A stretch of 64,000 bases of DNA, taken from contig NC_057862.1 of assembly GCF_019393635.1 (NCBI RefSeq), forward strand, positions 483,418,669-483,482,668. The letters are read 5' to 3'. A program made the translations under genes and the position numbers. Positions 44,450-57,149 of the stretch are shown piece after piece. Source of the DNA: Dromiciops gliroides (Eukaryota; Chordata; Mammalia; Microbiotheria; Microbiotheriidae). The notes below the pieces were generated by a model. That model was not told the origin of the DNA and made no database searches. It saw only the letters and a list, made by a program, of their open reading frames with translations. Each line of letters begins with the position of its first letter. Position 1 is the first letter of the stretch.

Positions 44450-45120
44450 CTCTTGACAGTAGAGGCTGTTGAGTAATTGCTGCTCATCCTAATATTGCAG
44501 GCAGCAGCCAAATTCTCAACATTCTTTTACCTTTGCTGCTGTTTTCACTTGCCAGGGAGTTTCCCACCAGACACTGGGCAAGCAGTTTTCTTAGAGTGGA
44601 ATGAATTTAAAGAGACATTCTATAATGATCTATGTTGTCTGTTTCAAATATACATAATGTTGGACAGTCTTTATGGGGCATCCATTCAGATGCACATTGA
44701 AATCTGGGCAATAGACAGTCTTCATCCATTTGGTCTTTTCTGTGTGAATGGACAGGCCCAACTCCTTTATGTGATTATGGAGCTCTTGTAGGAGGCTCTG
44801 CAGTATCTTAGAGTTTTCATACATTCATAGCAATGTCATTTGAAAGCAAGACCATCTGGAGGTCTTCACCATTCACAAGGAGTTTCCCCCCCTTGACCTA
44901 GACTCTGTGCTGGATCTCCTCCATCTCCATGGAGAATACTTTTGGGAAGTGTATATCTCCCTGTTTTATGCCTGATGTTTATTATCAGAGGGTCATTGAA
45001 CAGATGGACAATGGGCTGAGCTGAGAGTTGAAAGGGCAGGACTAAAGGGGCTAGATTATTTTTGGGAAATTTTAAAGCACTTTTACTGACCCAAGCTTTC
45101 TTTAACAGCAAAAGCCCATC
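44450..45120 (-). repeat. RTE-type LINE reverse-transcriptase relic
   Basis: Minus strand reads PKVFSMEMEEIQHRV then KLLVNGEDLQMVLLSNDIA, matching RTE 'SPKLF...LEE...' and '..NGE.L..LRFADDI', with FADD decayed to LSND. A later segment is LLQELHNHIKELGLSIHTEKTKWM ... VYL, the 'GLKIN..KTK' motif. Stops interrupt. Part of 45240-45360 on the + strand may be another piece. Confidence 0.7.
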
Positions 45121-45449
45121 TTCTTAATACAAACATTTTTAACATGTGTTTCTACATGGTAGCAAGACCAGGAACACCACTTCCTCCAATGATTTAAAGG
45201 AAGAGTTTCACAGAGAGGTCAGTGAAAAGGCACATGTTGGGCACGAGCTGGCTGCAACATGTAACCAAGAAGGAATTCTGAAGATCAGGAGTAAAGAATT
45301 GCATGAAAGAAAGAGAAGATGAGCTGGTCACATAAGAGGGATGACTGGACAAAGTACTGCACTGGTACCTCCACCTCCATCCTCACCCCCTTTCTCTTTG
45401 AGACAGAGAGATGTCTCACTGGAGGACAAAATGTCAACAATGAAATGCA

Positions 45450-45650
45450 GTAAATCTTCATTTAAAGAGCATTGATTTTGGAGTCTGAAGACATGAGTTC
45501 AGATCCCCCCTTGCCACTTGGCATGAGAATTTGTATTTCAGTTGCCTAATCTGTAAAATTAGAATAACAATACTTCACTAATTGCTTCTTTTGGCTGTGA
45601 TAAGTAAAGCACTGTGTTAACACTAAAGCACTATGTAAATGTGAATTGTT
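45450..45650 (+). repeat. MIR-type SINE
   Basis: 'gacatgagttcagatccccc', 'ttgcctaatctgtaaaatta', 'agcactatgtaaatgtgaat'. Confidence 0.75.
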
Positions 45651-47090
45651 TTTTGCATGGTGCATGATAATGTTCCATAAGCATCTAGAAATGACATTTC
45701 TGTCCTTTATGCTTTCCACCCACATAACAGTGAATAAGTTTAGGTGCAAGTGGACTTGTGGTAGTGAAAGGTACAATAATTGTTATTCCTTAATTTTCTT
45801 CATTGACTTAGCAAGGATTTTACTTTGCATTCTGGAACGTGATTTTGGCTAGGTGCAAATACATTGTAATAAAAGGCTAATTCATTCCAGTTGGACTCTC
45901 ATTAGTAAGTCCTGTGACTGAAAAGCTCACTAGCAAATTTCCATATAGGATTTTAGGATTTAGAATTGGAAGGGATATGAGGAAGTATAAGTGAGGAAAT
46001 TGAAACCCAGAATGGTAGATTCCTCCAGTCTCCTAACTCAAACCGGTTGGCCCCTTTCTGACCAGTATAAATTAATTTTAGCATAAAGGGCATTTCCCCC
46101 TGGATATTTCACTCTTCCCCTAGCAAAGAAATGTATTTTTAAAAAGGTCTTTACTCAAATAGTTGACTAAAAACTATTCTTTGGACTCATTTCCATTTTA
46201 TATGATTAGCAATATACTACATCACAGGCTATTTCAAGCCCTATGCTTAGAGCTTATCAAGACCAGAATTCTGTTGTATGCACATGTACACACACATGTG
46301 CCCTCTTCCCTAATGAAGATTCTGGGCAGCTAATAGTAGTGACTGTGTCTGAAATAGCCATTGAGGGGATGGAAAGTGTCAGTTACTAGCCTGACCCTTT
46401 GCCTAAGGATGAGTTCTCACTGTCAGCTCTCCTTTTGGATGTAGAAAGAGGTCTTTATTTGATTTTCTTCCTGTTTGTTTGAAACATTAGTATATGGAAC
46501 ATTGAAAAGGTGTGAGAAATGGCCAAATGATTGTGCAGGAAACACTTTTGTGTAGTGAAAACAGAAGGGACTTGCTGTAATTAGATTCCATTTGAGAGGA
46601 ATAGCTACCTCTCTTCCTGGGTTGTTTTTTCTGTGTCCTTGCTTTGTTCTCTTGGCACCATTTCGGTGGTGGCAAATCCTTGCCATGACCCCCATGCTTG
46701 CTGGATATCAGGTGCCCTGAAAACCATTTCAGAGAATTGCTTTGCTGCAGTCTTTCCATTGGCCTCCACATTCTTCCCAGCACAGTCATGCACGGGCATT
46801 GGTAACACCGAAGCGGGGAAGTTAAAAAAAACACCTACAGAAGAGGACTTTGCCATCTGTTTGTCTACCAGAAGTAGCCCCTTACAGTGACAGGATGGTG
46901 GAGGAGGATGGGTATGAGTATAGAACATTTACCAAAACACCAGGGTGCACCTGCCCCTCCTCTCTGACATCACAAAGTATGATTTTATGCATCTTAAAGT
47001 ATCCAAAGAGTATGAAACAAGGATATTTATAAAGTTGTAGTAGTAAACCTGGCAGAGCAGGTGTGCCCAGGACATCAAAACCATACTGCA
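45651..47090. other. No gene recognised
   Basis: 46420-46930 has overlapping open stretches of 85-115 codons on both strands, without recognisable domains. No repeat identified. Confidence 0.4.
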
Positions 47091-47094
47091 GCCT

Positions 47095-47300
47095 TAGCAG
47101 TGAGAGGCAATCTGGCATAGTGGATAGAGTAGCTGCATTCACAGCTACAAGGACCTGGATTCAAATGTAGCCACAGATGCAAACTGGCTGTGACAAATCA
47201 CTTAACCTCTCAGTTTACCATATAACTCTGACTATTATAAATTGTAGAACAGAGGGAGTTTACTCACTGGGTGTTCCATATGCCAATTAAATTACTGGTC
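47095..47300 (+). repeat. tRNA-derived SINE, third type
   Basis: 'ggcatagtggatagagtagc', 'ggacctggattcaaatgtag', then 'ttataaattgtagaacagag', matching the copy at 19115-19325. Confidence 0.75.
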
Positions 47301-48185
47301 CTTCCCCTCCCCTTTCTCCGCGTCTCCCCTCCCCCCCGCCCAAAAAAGATCAACAGTAGGGAGTTTGAATGGAGTCAACTTTTTACTCTTGTTTTAGTAT
47401 TGGGTTAACAAACAAAACAAACTATGTAAATAATTCCTCTTTTGGTAGTGGAGTTAACTTTGTCTCAGCTTTTGTATGTGTGTGTATATGTGTGTTTATA
47501 TATGTATATATGTAAAAATATTTGTATATTATTTATTTATTTATAATGCTGCTAAAGGCCATAGACAGATTATAGTACTTTGTATTCTATTGACAACAAT
47601 TCATAGGTATGCTAATAGTCTAACTGGGATGTAAGAGAGGTCAGTACAATATACATTTTACAGACTAAGACACTCTGAAAATGACTTTCCAAGTCTTATG
47701 CCATAAAAAACTTGGGGATGATTATTTGTCACATTACTGTAATTGAACAATATTATCTGATTATTATATTTTAAGCTGTGACATACCTCAGTATTGGGGA
47801 TATTTTTATCTTCACATTTTTCTTGGTAAGGAAATAATTATTATATATATTTTTTGTGTTCAGGAGAGATAATTTTTATTGCTGTTATTTTTTTCATAAT
47901 TAAAAGTATATAGTAGGTACATATTTTAGCATGGTCCAGGTCATAAAGAAATTAGGGAGGAAATAGAATAGGAATGTGAAACTTTTAAGAACAAAGAAGA
48001 CAAATGTCATGATTTAGCTAGATATCTTGGGAGAAGAGACCATTGTCTTTGGGAAAAAGGGGTGAAGATATTTTTGGAAATAATTTTTTTGGGAGAAGTT
48101 AACATTTGAGTACCTACTGTGTTGGACCACTGTATAAGATGCTATGGAAATATGAAAAGAAAGTATGCTTTAGTCTTATGCCTTA
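47301..48185. other. No gene seen
   Basis: C-rich run at 47325-47340, TATG simple repeat 47475-47530; otherwise AT-rich without recognised features. Confidence 0.45.
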
Positions 48186-48202
48186 AAAATATCTTAAAAC
48201 AT

Positions 48203-48346
48203 GGGGGCAGCTAGGTGGCACAGTGGATAAAGCACTGGCCCTGCAGGGGAACCTGAGTTCAAATGCAACCTCAGACACTTGATACTTACTAGCTGTGTGA
48301 CCCTGGACAAGTTACTTAACCCTCATTGCCCTGCCTCCCCCCAAAA
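48203..48346 (+). mobile_element. Short CORE-SINE
   Basis: Complete head and core. Flanks AAAATATCTTAAAAC and AAAATATTTTAAAAA are a likely decayed TSD. Confidence 0.92.
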
Positions 48347-48639
48347 AATATTTTAAAAAACTAATTAAAAACAATCTTAAACACACAAATAAAAATTGCA
48401 TGTATATAGGTTACTGAACATATATAGCTGGATACACATAGGATGTTATATATCCATGTGGATTTTAAACTATGAACCTAAAAGCATATCACAACTATAC
48501 AGAACTTTATATGATGTGTTTGAAGAGGTAGGAACTAGGATTTGAAAAGAGTAAAGAACGTACAGTGAGCCATTTTGTTGTTTCCATTCTGGCTGTTTTT
48601 GATAAACCCAGTGCTAAAATTGGTTTATTCCATATAATT

Positions 48640-49400
48640 CCTTAGTAGAAATCAATCAGTCAGTTAGCAAGCATTTATTAAACTTCAGCAGTGTACCAGG
48701 CATTGTGATGGGTGCTGGGAGTATAGAGACAAAAATGAAACCATCCCTGCCCTCAAAGAATTTATGTTCTATTGGGGGAGCCTACATGTAACATACATAA
48801 GTATATATCAAATTAATCAAAGACAATCTGGGGTAAGGAAAGACTTCTTATAAGGAGGCGGCTGTTTGAGCGAGTTTTAAAGGAAACCAGGGTTCCTACG
48901 AATTGAGGTGAGGAGGGGCTTCATTAGTGGCATGGCAGATTGCAAGGGGATGGAGACAGGAGATGGAATGCTGTATGTGAAGAACAGCAAGATCAGTTTG
49001 ACTGGACTGTAGAATGTGGCAAGGGGAGTAAGGTCTAATAATGTTAGAAAGGTCAGAAAGGTCTGCTGAAAGGGCAGATTTAAGACACAAGTGGGAAGTT
49101 CAAATAGTGTATGTATTCCTTTAAAAAATAACTTTAATTTCTCTTATCAAATCTTTAAATTTGGTCCATGTTTTGAACTTGGGTCAGACAGGGAACAAAC
49201 TCCGTGTGATTTTTTCCTTTTGTAATGGAGTTCAGTGTTGTCTTTATATTTGTTGGAGCCAGGTGTTGTAGAGGGCTTTAAAAGCCTACAGGCAAGAGGA
49301 AGCCTTTGGAGTTTATCAAGCAAGGGAGTAACATGGTCCAATCTGCCCTTGAAGAAAATCACTCTGGCAGCTTTATGGAGGAAGGATTGGAAACCAAGCT
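48640..49400 (-). repeat. L2-type LINE 3' part
   Basis: Reversed 3' end 'gcatttattaaacttcagca', 'caaagaatttatgttctatt', then 'gatggagacaggagatggaa' and 'gggagtaacatggtccaatc'. No frame. Confidence 0.82.
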
Positions 49401-49597
49401 AAGCCAGGGAGACCAGTTCAGTGTCACTCCTGAAACCCAAATTGTGGATGAAAACAAGGTGCAAACTTCTAAGATTTAGTCTCAGCACACAGGTTGTAGA
49501 TTGTCTAATGCTAGTCCAAACAGGGTAGCCACAACATAAGAAAGAGGACCAAAAAGAAGAGTGAACATTGGCTCCATTCCATTGTCTGGTATGTATA

Positions 49598-49745
49598 GTG
49601 GTTCTTAAACTTTTTTAAAAAATTTGCTTATGGCACAATTTTTTGATTTTGGTAGACTCACACATATGGATTACAAGTGTCAGTTTCATACGATTAGGGG
49701 CACACCTAGTGAAACTCACCCTACCCTTTGAGAACCAGTGGTCTC
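49598..49745. repeat. hAT-like fragment
   Basis: 'gtggttcttaaac' at the left and 'tttgagaaccagtgg' at the right are imperfect inverted ends. Confidence 0.6.
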
Positions 49746-49749
49746 CTGT

Positions 49750-50920
49750 GACCAAATCTTTGAGGGCTAGATCAGGGTTCAGGATTTTATCTTTAAGATA
49801 GATTCTTGAAATTGTTTGTCTGGGAATGAATATTAACTGGAGAGACCTTTGATTTTTGTATTATCTGGAAAATGAACCTGTCATTATCATTTTGCTTATT
49901 GAAAGAAATAAGTAGCTAAGATTTTTTTTGCCCTCAAAAGTAATTCAACATGGTAGTTTTTGTTTGTTTGTTGTTTGTTTAGGGTTTTTTCTTTGCCCTC
50001 TCCATATATTCTTTTGAATTACAGTTGTGTAATGGACTAATTTTTGAGTTTGGTATTGGAAAATACATTTGGGGATAGGGGATTTAAAGGATATACTTAG
50101 ACTCTTTATTTGAACTTCTTTCCACTTGTGTTGTAGAAGTCTCCGCTTTCAGTGGTCCTTTTTCATCTGTTTATAGGAATCTTGGTGGGTGGCAACTTCC
50201 CCCTCACTTCCAAGAGTTTGTTGCATTGAGTCCTTAAGGTACTATGGTGACAGAGTTGTTTTGAGTAATAACTAATAAACGATTATGAATTGCTTTGTAA
50301 ACATGTTTCGCTTGACTGCATAAATAATGATAATAGTCACAGGATTCTAAACCTCGCAGAAGCTGTAGCATTGTTCATTAATCTCAAGGAGCACACATAT
50401 ATTTCTATTCAGATTAATTTGACATTCCAAAAACATGCTCTGAGAATGAGACAGCAAAAAATATTTGGTGTTTCCGATGACAATCTCAAAGTGCCCTAAA
50501 GAATTTCATTGCAAGGTCTTTGTAAGGCAGGAAATTCCTGAAACATTCATCTTTTAAGGTGAAAGTTAGCTACTATACGTCACAAGAATGCTTTGCAAAG
50601 GTTTGAGCAGGAAATCAAGAAAAACTACTAGAAGATGAATTTGGGGAAATAGAATTTCCATTTGGATTGTGTTCCGATTAATGCCCTGCCATTGGAGACT
50701 ATGGAACTTCTTATAACAAGTGGTTAGGACTTCTCTTTTTTTTTGGTCATAAGGCAATGAATACCATTCTCATTCAGTTCCAGATCTAAAAGGACCAGTC
50801 AATCATGAACTGACAGCCCCTCAGTTGTTAAGATTAAACCCTGCCAACTTCCATATAAATTAAAAGAGCACAAAACAAGACATTGAAAGATACATATAAA
50901 GACTTTGTGAATCAAAGATT
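49750..50920. other. No gene seen
   Basis: Includes (TTTG)n at about 49960-49980. No recognised repeat or coding domain. Confidence 0.45.
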
Positions 50921-50924
50921 TAAC

Positions 50925-51060
50925 CAAACACTGAGTGCTGTGTCAGGAATAATCTTAGGTGGTGAAGATACCAAGAAAAAACAAAAATAGCCCCTGCCCT
51001 AAAGGATCTTACATTCTACCAGAACTTGGGTAAAAAGATGATGGGAGTTCCATACTGACA
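50925..51060 (-). repeat. L2-type LINE 3' end
   Basis: 'tgaagataccaagaaaaaac', 'cccctgccctaaaggatctt'. Confidence 0.7.
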
Positions 51061-51770
51061 CAAGAAACTATACACATTCACTTCGAGAGACATAATTTTC
51101 TTGTAACTGATCTCAAGTACTAAGAACAGTCTTCACTTTGGTCTGCCAGTCCTCTTTTGAAATATATCTTTTCTGGATTGCCCCCAATTTTAGGAAGCTG
51201 TTGACTCTGATAATATGACAGCTGGGTACTAGTCCAGCAGTCCAAGACAGAACATTTTTCAGAATCTTTTAAATCTTTTGTAGGGGAAAACTGTGGATTT
51301 AGTGAAGGTGTCAGTCATTACATAGCTTCCCTTTATCTCTAAAACACTGATAACAGATAATTCAGAGTTAGCTAGCTGGAGAGAGAATTCTAAGTAAAAT
51401 GTTTCTTGAGGCCAGATAGTCAGTTCCTCTTAGGGCTCTATGCTTTCCCACCTGACCCCACCTCCCATTTACATGTTTACATAATGCCATTCTATAACTA
51501 CTTCATTATGTCCTAGTGTAGAGGTGACTCTGAGTGCTCAGGGCAATGCCAGCAGAGTGCAGTCTCTGACTGCTACTACTACAGAGCAGTAAAGGCTTGG
51601 AATAGACAAATATATTTCTGCCATCTGAAGACACTGCTAACTGTTTGGAGAGGCTCATCACCTACTTGCTTATGGAATGATGCAATTTTTTGGCTACAGT
51701 GATTCATGAAGACCAACTACTACTAATTTGTAGAGTGGTGTAATGGGTTTGGGTGCCTTTCCTTTGTCAT
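51061..51770. other. No gene seen
   Basis: Nothing recognised. Confidence 0.45.
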
Positions 51771-51774
51771 TGTT

Positions 51775-52200
51775 TCCAATTTACCTTGTATATTTGTACA
51801 TGGTTATTTGCATGTTATGTCCCCCATTAGATTGTGAGGCTCTTGAAGACAAGTATCCATTTCTGCCTTTCTTTGTATCCACTGCTCTTAGCGTAGTGCC
51901 TGGGACATAGTAGATGCTTAATAAATGGTGGTTGACTTGTTGGTAGGGGAGTGTCCACACCAGTGAAAGTAGGGATGCTTAAACTTTCCCAATCCAGTGA
52001 ATGTTTCCTTATTATAGCCTTTAGAGTTGAAAGGAAACTCAAGAACCACCTAATCTAAATCCCCTCCTTTATAAGAAGGAAACTGAGGACCAGAGAGAGA
52101 AAGAGACTTGCCCACAGTGATACAAATACACAGCTGGGATTCAAACCTCGGTCTTCTGAACTGAATTCCAGTGCTTTTGCCATGATCCCAAACTCACTAT
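51775..52200. repeat. L2 3' end (+) and MIR (-)
   Basis: 51775-51945: 'gattgtgaggctcttgaaga', 'agtagatgcttaataaatgg'. 52015-52200: reversed MIR 'aaggaaactgaggaccagag', 'gggattcaaacctcggtctt'. Confidence 0.8.
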
Positions 52201-52369
52201 TTCTATCTCCTTTTGTTCTTTCTCACTGTCTTTCATTATCCAAGAGATTGTGTGCCCAACAGTGTTAAAAACTGTGGAAGAATACTACTTAATAGCTAAA
52301 TTCGTAATAAATCTTCCCTGCAAATATTATGCTTGGAGCACCTGGTACTTAGTAAGGTGTTCTAGAAAG

Positions 52370-52615
52370 ATTCCTGAATCTGGAATCAGAAATTGAGTTA
52401 AAATCCTGACTCTACCACTTAATTATCTGTTAAGATGTGATTGGGATTCTTTAAATTATTGTATTTGTATTCTCAGAGCCTCTCACAGTCCCTGGCACAC
52501 AGTAGGTGCTTAATAAATGCTTGCAAATTGACCTTCAGCAGTTCACATCCATTCTCTGCACTTCATTTTCCTTATAAGAATATTGAGAGGATTGGACTAA
52601 ATGACTTTTCTGGTC
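52370..52615 (+). repeat. MIR-type SINE split by an L2 3' end
   Basis: MIR text at 52375-52430 and 52535-52600 flanks an L2 end at 52465-52530 ('cacagtaggtgcttaataaa'). Confidence 0.65.
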
Positions 52616-52797
52616 CCCACTTAGATCCAAATGTGCTGCTTCTCAGTTTATTTTCATATAGTAGTACTGTAGTCAACTTGAATTCGCTTTGTTTGATAGA
52701 GAGGAAGAAAACAGTCAGGGATTTTAACCAGTAAATAAAAACATCTGGGAATTCTCCTTGCTGCTATAGCAGCCCTTAGTCTTAAGTTACTTTACTA

Positions 52798-52823
52798 CCC
52801 AAACAAACAAACAAACAAACAAA
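52798..52823. repeat. (AAAC)n microsatellite
   Basis: Six CAAA units. Confidence 0.9.
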
Positions 52824-53228
52824 ACCTGAGAGGAGCTTAAGCTAGTTAGGCCTTCAGAAAAATGACCCTGAGTCTGGGTGGGGAACCCAGTATCCATCAG
52901 CCCCTTCATGATTGTCCCTTTAATGATAGTGACTCTCTTTCAGTTATTTTTCCTGTGCCAGTGGACAACAATGAGGTCACTGGAGCAGATAAACACAACC
53001 TTCTTTATTAACAACAGCTATTTCAGCATTTAAAAGTGAGGCTATAGTATGAGATATTTTGCAGCAATATCATTTTCAGTCCTTCTGTCAGCCCACTAAA
53101 AGAATGCTGTGAGTCTCTTAAGAAACCTTAGAGAGGTATTTGAAAGAATACTTGGGGAAACAGTACCCTCTTGCTTCCTTGTTTGACTAGCTTTTCATGC
53201 CCACAGCTAAATCATGAAGTATTATTTT

Positions 53229-53477
53229 TGTTGTTGTTAAGGCATTTCAGTTGTGTCTGACTCTTCATGGCCCCATTTGGGTTTTCTTGGCAAAGATGCT
53301 GAAGTGCTTTGTCATTTCCTTCTCCAGCTCATTTTACAGTTGAGGGAACTGAGGCAAGCAGGGTTAAGTGACTTGTCCGAGGTCACATAGCTAGTACATA
53401 TCTGAGACTTGATTTGAACTCAGGTCTTCCTGACTCTAGATCCTGTTCTATCCACTGTGCCATCTAGCTGCCTTCCT
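53229..53477 (-). mobile_element. Long CORE-SINE, complete
   Basis: (TTG)n start, 'tctgactcttcatggcccca', 'ttggcaaagatgctgaagtg', core, head 'ccactgtgccatctagctgc'. Confidence 0.93.
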
Positions 53478-53561
53478 TCCAGTGGTATATATTGCAATTC
53501 ATTACTTGTTGCCATGACCAAAGAATTCACAAATAATGAGCCATTTAGCTAGACTATTCCT

Positions 53562-53711
53562 TTTTTTTTTTTTTTTGGCAGGCAATGGGGGTTAAGTGAC
53601 TTGCCCAGGGTCACACAGCTAGTAAGTGTCAAGTGTCTGAGGTTGGATTTGAACTCAGGTACTCCTGAATCCAGGGCTGGTGCTTTAACTACTGCGCCAT
53701 CTAGCTGCCCC
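53562..53711 (-). mobile_element. Short CORE-SINE with perfect 15-bp TSD
   Basis: AGCTAGACTATTCCT at 53547-53561 and 53712-53726. Antisense to CRIM1. Confidence 0.96.
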
Positions 53712-53879
53712 AGCTAGACTATTCCTAAGAATGCAAGCAGTCTATGGCTGCAGTCAGAGACTAGATGTGGCATGTAGATGAAGACAGAGTACAAAGTAAG
53801 AGATCCTGGTAAAACATACCCCATTGTCATAGCCTTTGAGGACTCAATGTCATATTTGCACCTTGATGAAAAGTTCAAA

Positions 53880-54299
53880 AGTATCATGACAGGCAAGAAC
53901 ATTGGGCTGAATTGAAAGAGATGATATTCAATAGTGATAAGTGCACCTGGGTACAAAAAAAAATCAACTTCACAAGTACAAGATGGGTGAGAAACCATTA
54001 GACAGTAGTCTGAAAAAACTTCTATAGGTTTTTGTGGACTGCAAGTTCAATATGAGTCATCAGTGTGATGGAGCAGACAAAAAATTAATGTTATCTTGGG
54101 CTCTATTAAGAGGGTCCTAGCTTTCAGGAATAGGGAGGTGATCCTCTCACCCTACTACCACTCTGCCCTCATCTGGCCCTTATTTGGAGCACTGTTAGGC
54201 TCAGTTGTGAGTACTAAAGTTTAAGAAAGAAGTTGTTAAACTGGAGAGTAACTAGTCAGGGTAGTGAAGGGTCTTGGGTCCATGTTATATGCAGATAAG
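53880..54299 (+). repeat. CR1/L3-type LINE, part 1
   Basis: 'tgtggactgcaagttcaata', 'atcttgggctctattaagag', 'actctgccctcatctggccc' follow CR1/L3 order. Confidence 0.82.
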
Positions 54300-54712
54300 T
54301 TGCAATCATTATTAAGTGCTTTGTATGTGCCAGGGACTGTGCTGAGCAGCAGGGATACAAAGAAAAGTCAGCTAGGTGGTACAGTGAGTAGAGTGCTGGG
54401 CATGGAGTGAGGAAGGCTTGAATTCAAATATAGCCTCAGAAAGTCAATAGCTGTGTGATCCTGGGCAAGTCACTTAACCTTAATTTTTTGCCTCAGTTTC
54501 CTCATCTAGAAAATGGAGATGATAATAATAGCATCTATCTCTTAGGATTGTTGTGAGAACCAACTGAGATAGTCTGGCACTTAGTAAGTACTATATAAAT
54601 ATTAGCTATTTTTTAAAACAGTTCCTCCCCTCAAGAAGTTTACATTCTAGTGGGGGAGACAAAATATATTGATACATGCAAAGATAAATACAGAGTAAGT
54701 GAAAATAGGCAG
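54300..54712. repeat. L2 3' end (-) carrying a MIR-type SINE (+)
   Basis: L2 at 54300-54366 and 54613-54712 ('gtgctttgtatgtgccaggg' ... 'acattctagtgggggagaca'). The SINE at 54369-54612 has head 'cagctaggtggtacagtgag', core and MIR 3' half. Confidence 0.82.
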
Positions 54713-54920
54713 AAACTGCAAAAAGGCAGATTTAGGTTTGATGTCAGGAAAAACTTGATAATAAATTGAGCTGTTCAAAAAGAGGAATGGAATTTCTCAA
54801 GAGGTTTTTCAAGCAGAGACTGTCCAGCCATTTGTCCAGTGTGATATAGTGAAAGTCTTGGATGACATAGCTGCTTGAGGTCTTTTTTGATTCTCAAATC
54901 CTGTGATTCTGTGATGAGGC
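54713..54920 (+). repeat. CR1/L3-type LINE, 3' end part 2
   Basis: 'aggcagatttaggtttgatg', 'tttctcaagaggtttttcaa' and the terminal 'cctgtgattctgtgatg' repeat that ends CR1 elements. Confidence 0.82.
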
Positions 54921-54939
54921 ATCATTTGAGAACTCTATT

Positions 54940-55165
54940 ATCATATAGTACTTTGAAGTTTGCAAGGTACTTTATAAATATTTATAAATATTATCTCATT
55001 TTATCCTCACAACAATCCTAGGAGATCCTCATTTTGAGTAAACTGAAGCAAATAGCCCAAGTGACTTGTTCAGGGTCACAGAGTAAGTTTCTGAGTCAAG
55101 ATTTGAACTTGGGTCTTCATGACTCCAGGTCTAACACTCTGTCCACTGTGCTACCTGCCCTAAGC
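54940..55165 (-). repeat. MIR-type SINE
   Basis: 'gaagtttgcaaggtacttta', 'acttgttcagggtcacagag', 'gtccactgtgctacctgccc'. Confidence 0.85.
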
Positions 55166-55169
55166 ATAT

Positions 55170-56475
55170 AGCACTCAATAATACTGACACAACCATCCTT
55201 TGGATTTTATCTAATTTGCCACCTGTGCCATGCCATTCCTTAAATTTGTTTATAGAAAGATCTATTGGTAGGTGTTTCTTTGGAAAAGTTAGAGCATTAA
55301 ATTGATTGGAGAAGGTAGAGCATTAGAAAAACTGATGTAGATTTTCTTTAGGACTTTCCATATTAAAAATATTAATTTCAGCTTAGTGGCATGTGGGAAA
55401 GTGACTTCCCTCATGGGAAGAGAACCAGTGCTTTTTAACAGTCATTCAGAAAGGTGTTATCTAAATTCCCTTCCTGCTGCCCTGTCACTGTTTGTTGATT
55501 TTCTGTTTCCCAGGCAACTCTGGATGCTGCTGCCAAATCACAGTCCCAGTTTATTCATAAGGTTTCCAGTATTGGGTAAATTAAACAGGTGTAATGTGTT
55601 TCTCTCCAAAGAATTTCATCACTCTCAATTTCCCTTTTTCTTTCTGGGACCCCTTAAAGCAAGGTTTAGACCTTACCTGTATTAGTCCAAAGGGAGAAAT
55701 ATTTGAATCCATTTGAAATTGGGAGAGAATGTAATCTAATGATTATTTAGAGCACCTAGACCCCGCAGCAGGAAGATGACTGGATCCTTAAATCTGTGTG
55801 ATCTCTCCTTCTGCCAGGCCCCCTTTGTGGCCTGTAACCCAATAGAGAAGATAACTCCGTCCACTTAAACAGTTTCCATGGCCCTTTGTGTGAGGAGTGT
55901 CTCAAAAAGTTTTTGGTGACTGGTAATGTCCTATCTGTTTGGTCCACCGAGCATATCATATTTGCATCATAAATGTTAAGAAAGAATTTGAAGACATTGA
56001 TGCCTTTTGTAATAGCAACCCTCATATATAGGGTCATCATAATTTCAGAGTTTGGCAGATTATTATATTTAAGATTTGTTTTATAAGGAAAAAAGGAATA
56101 AAATTAAACATACAAAGAAGGAATACTCCCTCTCTGAGATGAATTTTCAACCTCTCCTATTGTCATGAAGTGTTTATATCTAACAATTTAAATTGTTTTC
56201 CCTACATAACTAAACCATTTTACAGATTAAGAAACTAAGGTACAGAAGTCAATAAAGACATTGATTAAGTTGGAGGAAAGATTTACCCCAGCCAAGACTG
56301 ATGCCATTTAAATCACTGCGGAAGACAATTTAATCATTCTTTTCTACAATATTTTTTCTGGCAACATTCTTGTTCTAGGTAATCCCAGTTCCAACACAAC
56401 TTAGATTTAGCCTTTTGATGCTTAATGAAATCAAATAGATTTCATCACTGGCTCTTACTGAGTAAGAATACACTC
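55170..56475. other. Repeat-poor intronic stretch
   Basis: A 99-codon open frame at 55386-55685 (+) has no recognisable domain. No repeat identified. Confidence 0.4.
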
Positions 56476-56479
56476 TTAC

Positions 56480-56660
56480 TATAGTAAGGATTTTTAACAT
56501 GGTAATCTGTGAACTTGTTTTTTTAATATTTTGATAATTGCATTTCAATATAATTCATTTCCTTTATAGATTTATGTACTATTTGCATTTGAAAACACTC
56601 TGAGTCCATAGGCCTCATCAGACTGCCAAAGGGAAGGTGAAGAGTTATATTTTTAGACTT
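56480..56660. repeat. hAT-type MITE, relative of 25041-25236
   Basis: Same orientation and order: 'gtgaacttgtttttttaata', 'ttcatttcctttatagattt', 'tccataggcctcatcagact'. Ends decayed. Confidence 0.75.
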
Positions 56661-57015
56661 GATAGGAATCTTAGAGGTTATTTAGTTCAACCTCTTCCTT
56701 TTATAGTTGAAGAATTCAAACCTAGCCAGGCAAAGTACTTTACCCACAAATGTATAGTGAGCTTGTGGCAGAGTGTATACTAAGTCTTAAGATCTCTTGA
56801 CTTAGACATGGTGGGTAGTGCTGACATGTGACATGTGGATAGAGTACTGAAGGTAGTCAGGAGATCTGTGCTCCAGTCTTGCCTCAGATGCTTACTAGCT
56901 GTGTGATCATTGGCAAGTCAAAGCCTCACTTTCCTCATAGGTAAAATGAGGTGCTACCTGTGTTTTTGTAAAGAAAGTACTTTGTAACCTTAACTTGCTA
57001 TGGAAATAGGTGTTA
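56661..57015. repeat. MIR-type fragments
   Basis: Reversed MIR-like text at 56665-56790; + strand MIR at 56830-57010 ('actagctgtgtgatcattgg'). Confidence 0.7.
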
Positions 57016-57149
57016 TTATTCTATTCTAGTGTTCTTTTTCCTATACCACACCTACCTTTCTTTACATCCTTCTAAAGTTTCTAGAGAAGGCACTGAAAAC
57101 TAGCAGAAATTCAGCTCATAATATAGAGCTACTCCACTGTGATCTTTTT

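Noticed and set aside
46423..46928. Overlapping open frames of 85-115 codons on both strands
   Set aside because: No domain, no homology recognised, frames differ in phase. Considered a retrocopy, but there is no poly-A or target duplication.
55386..55685. 99-codon + strand frame
   Set aside because: No start context, domain or splice structure; fits chance in repeat-poor intron.
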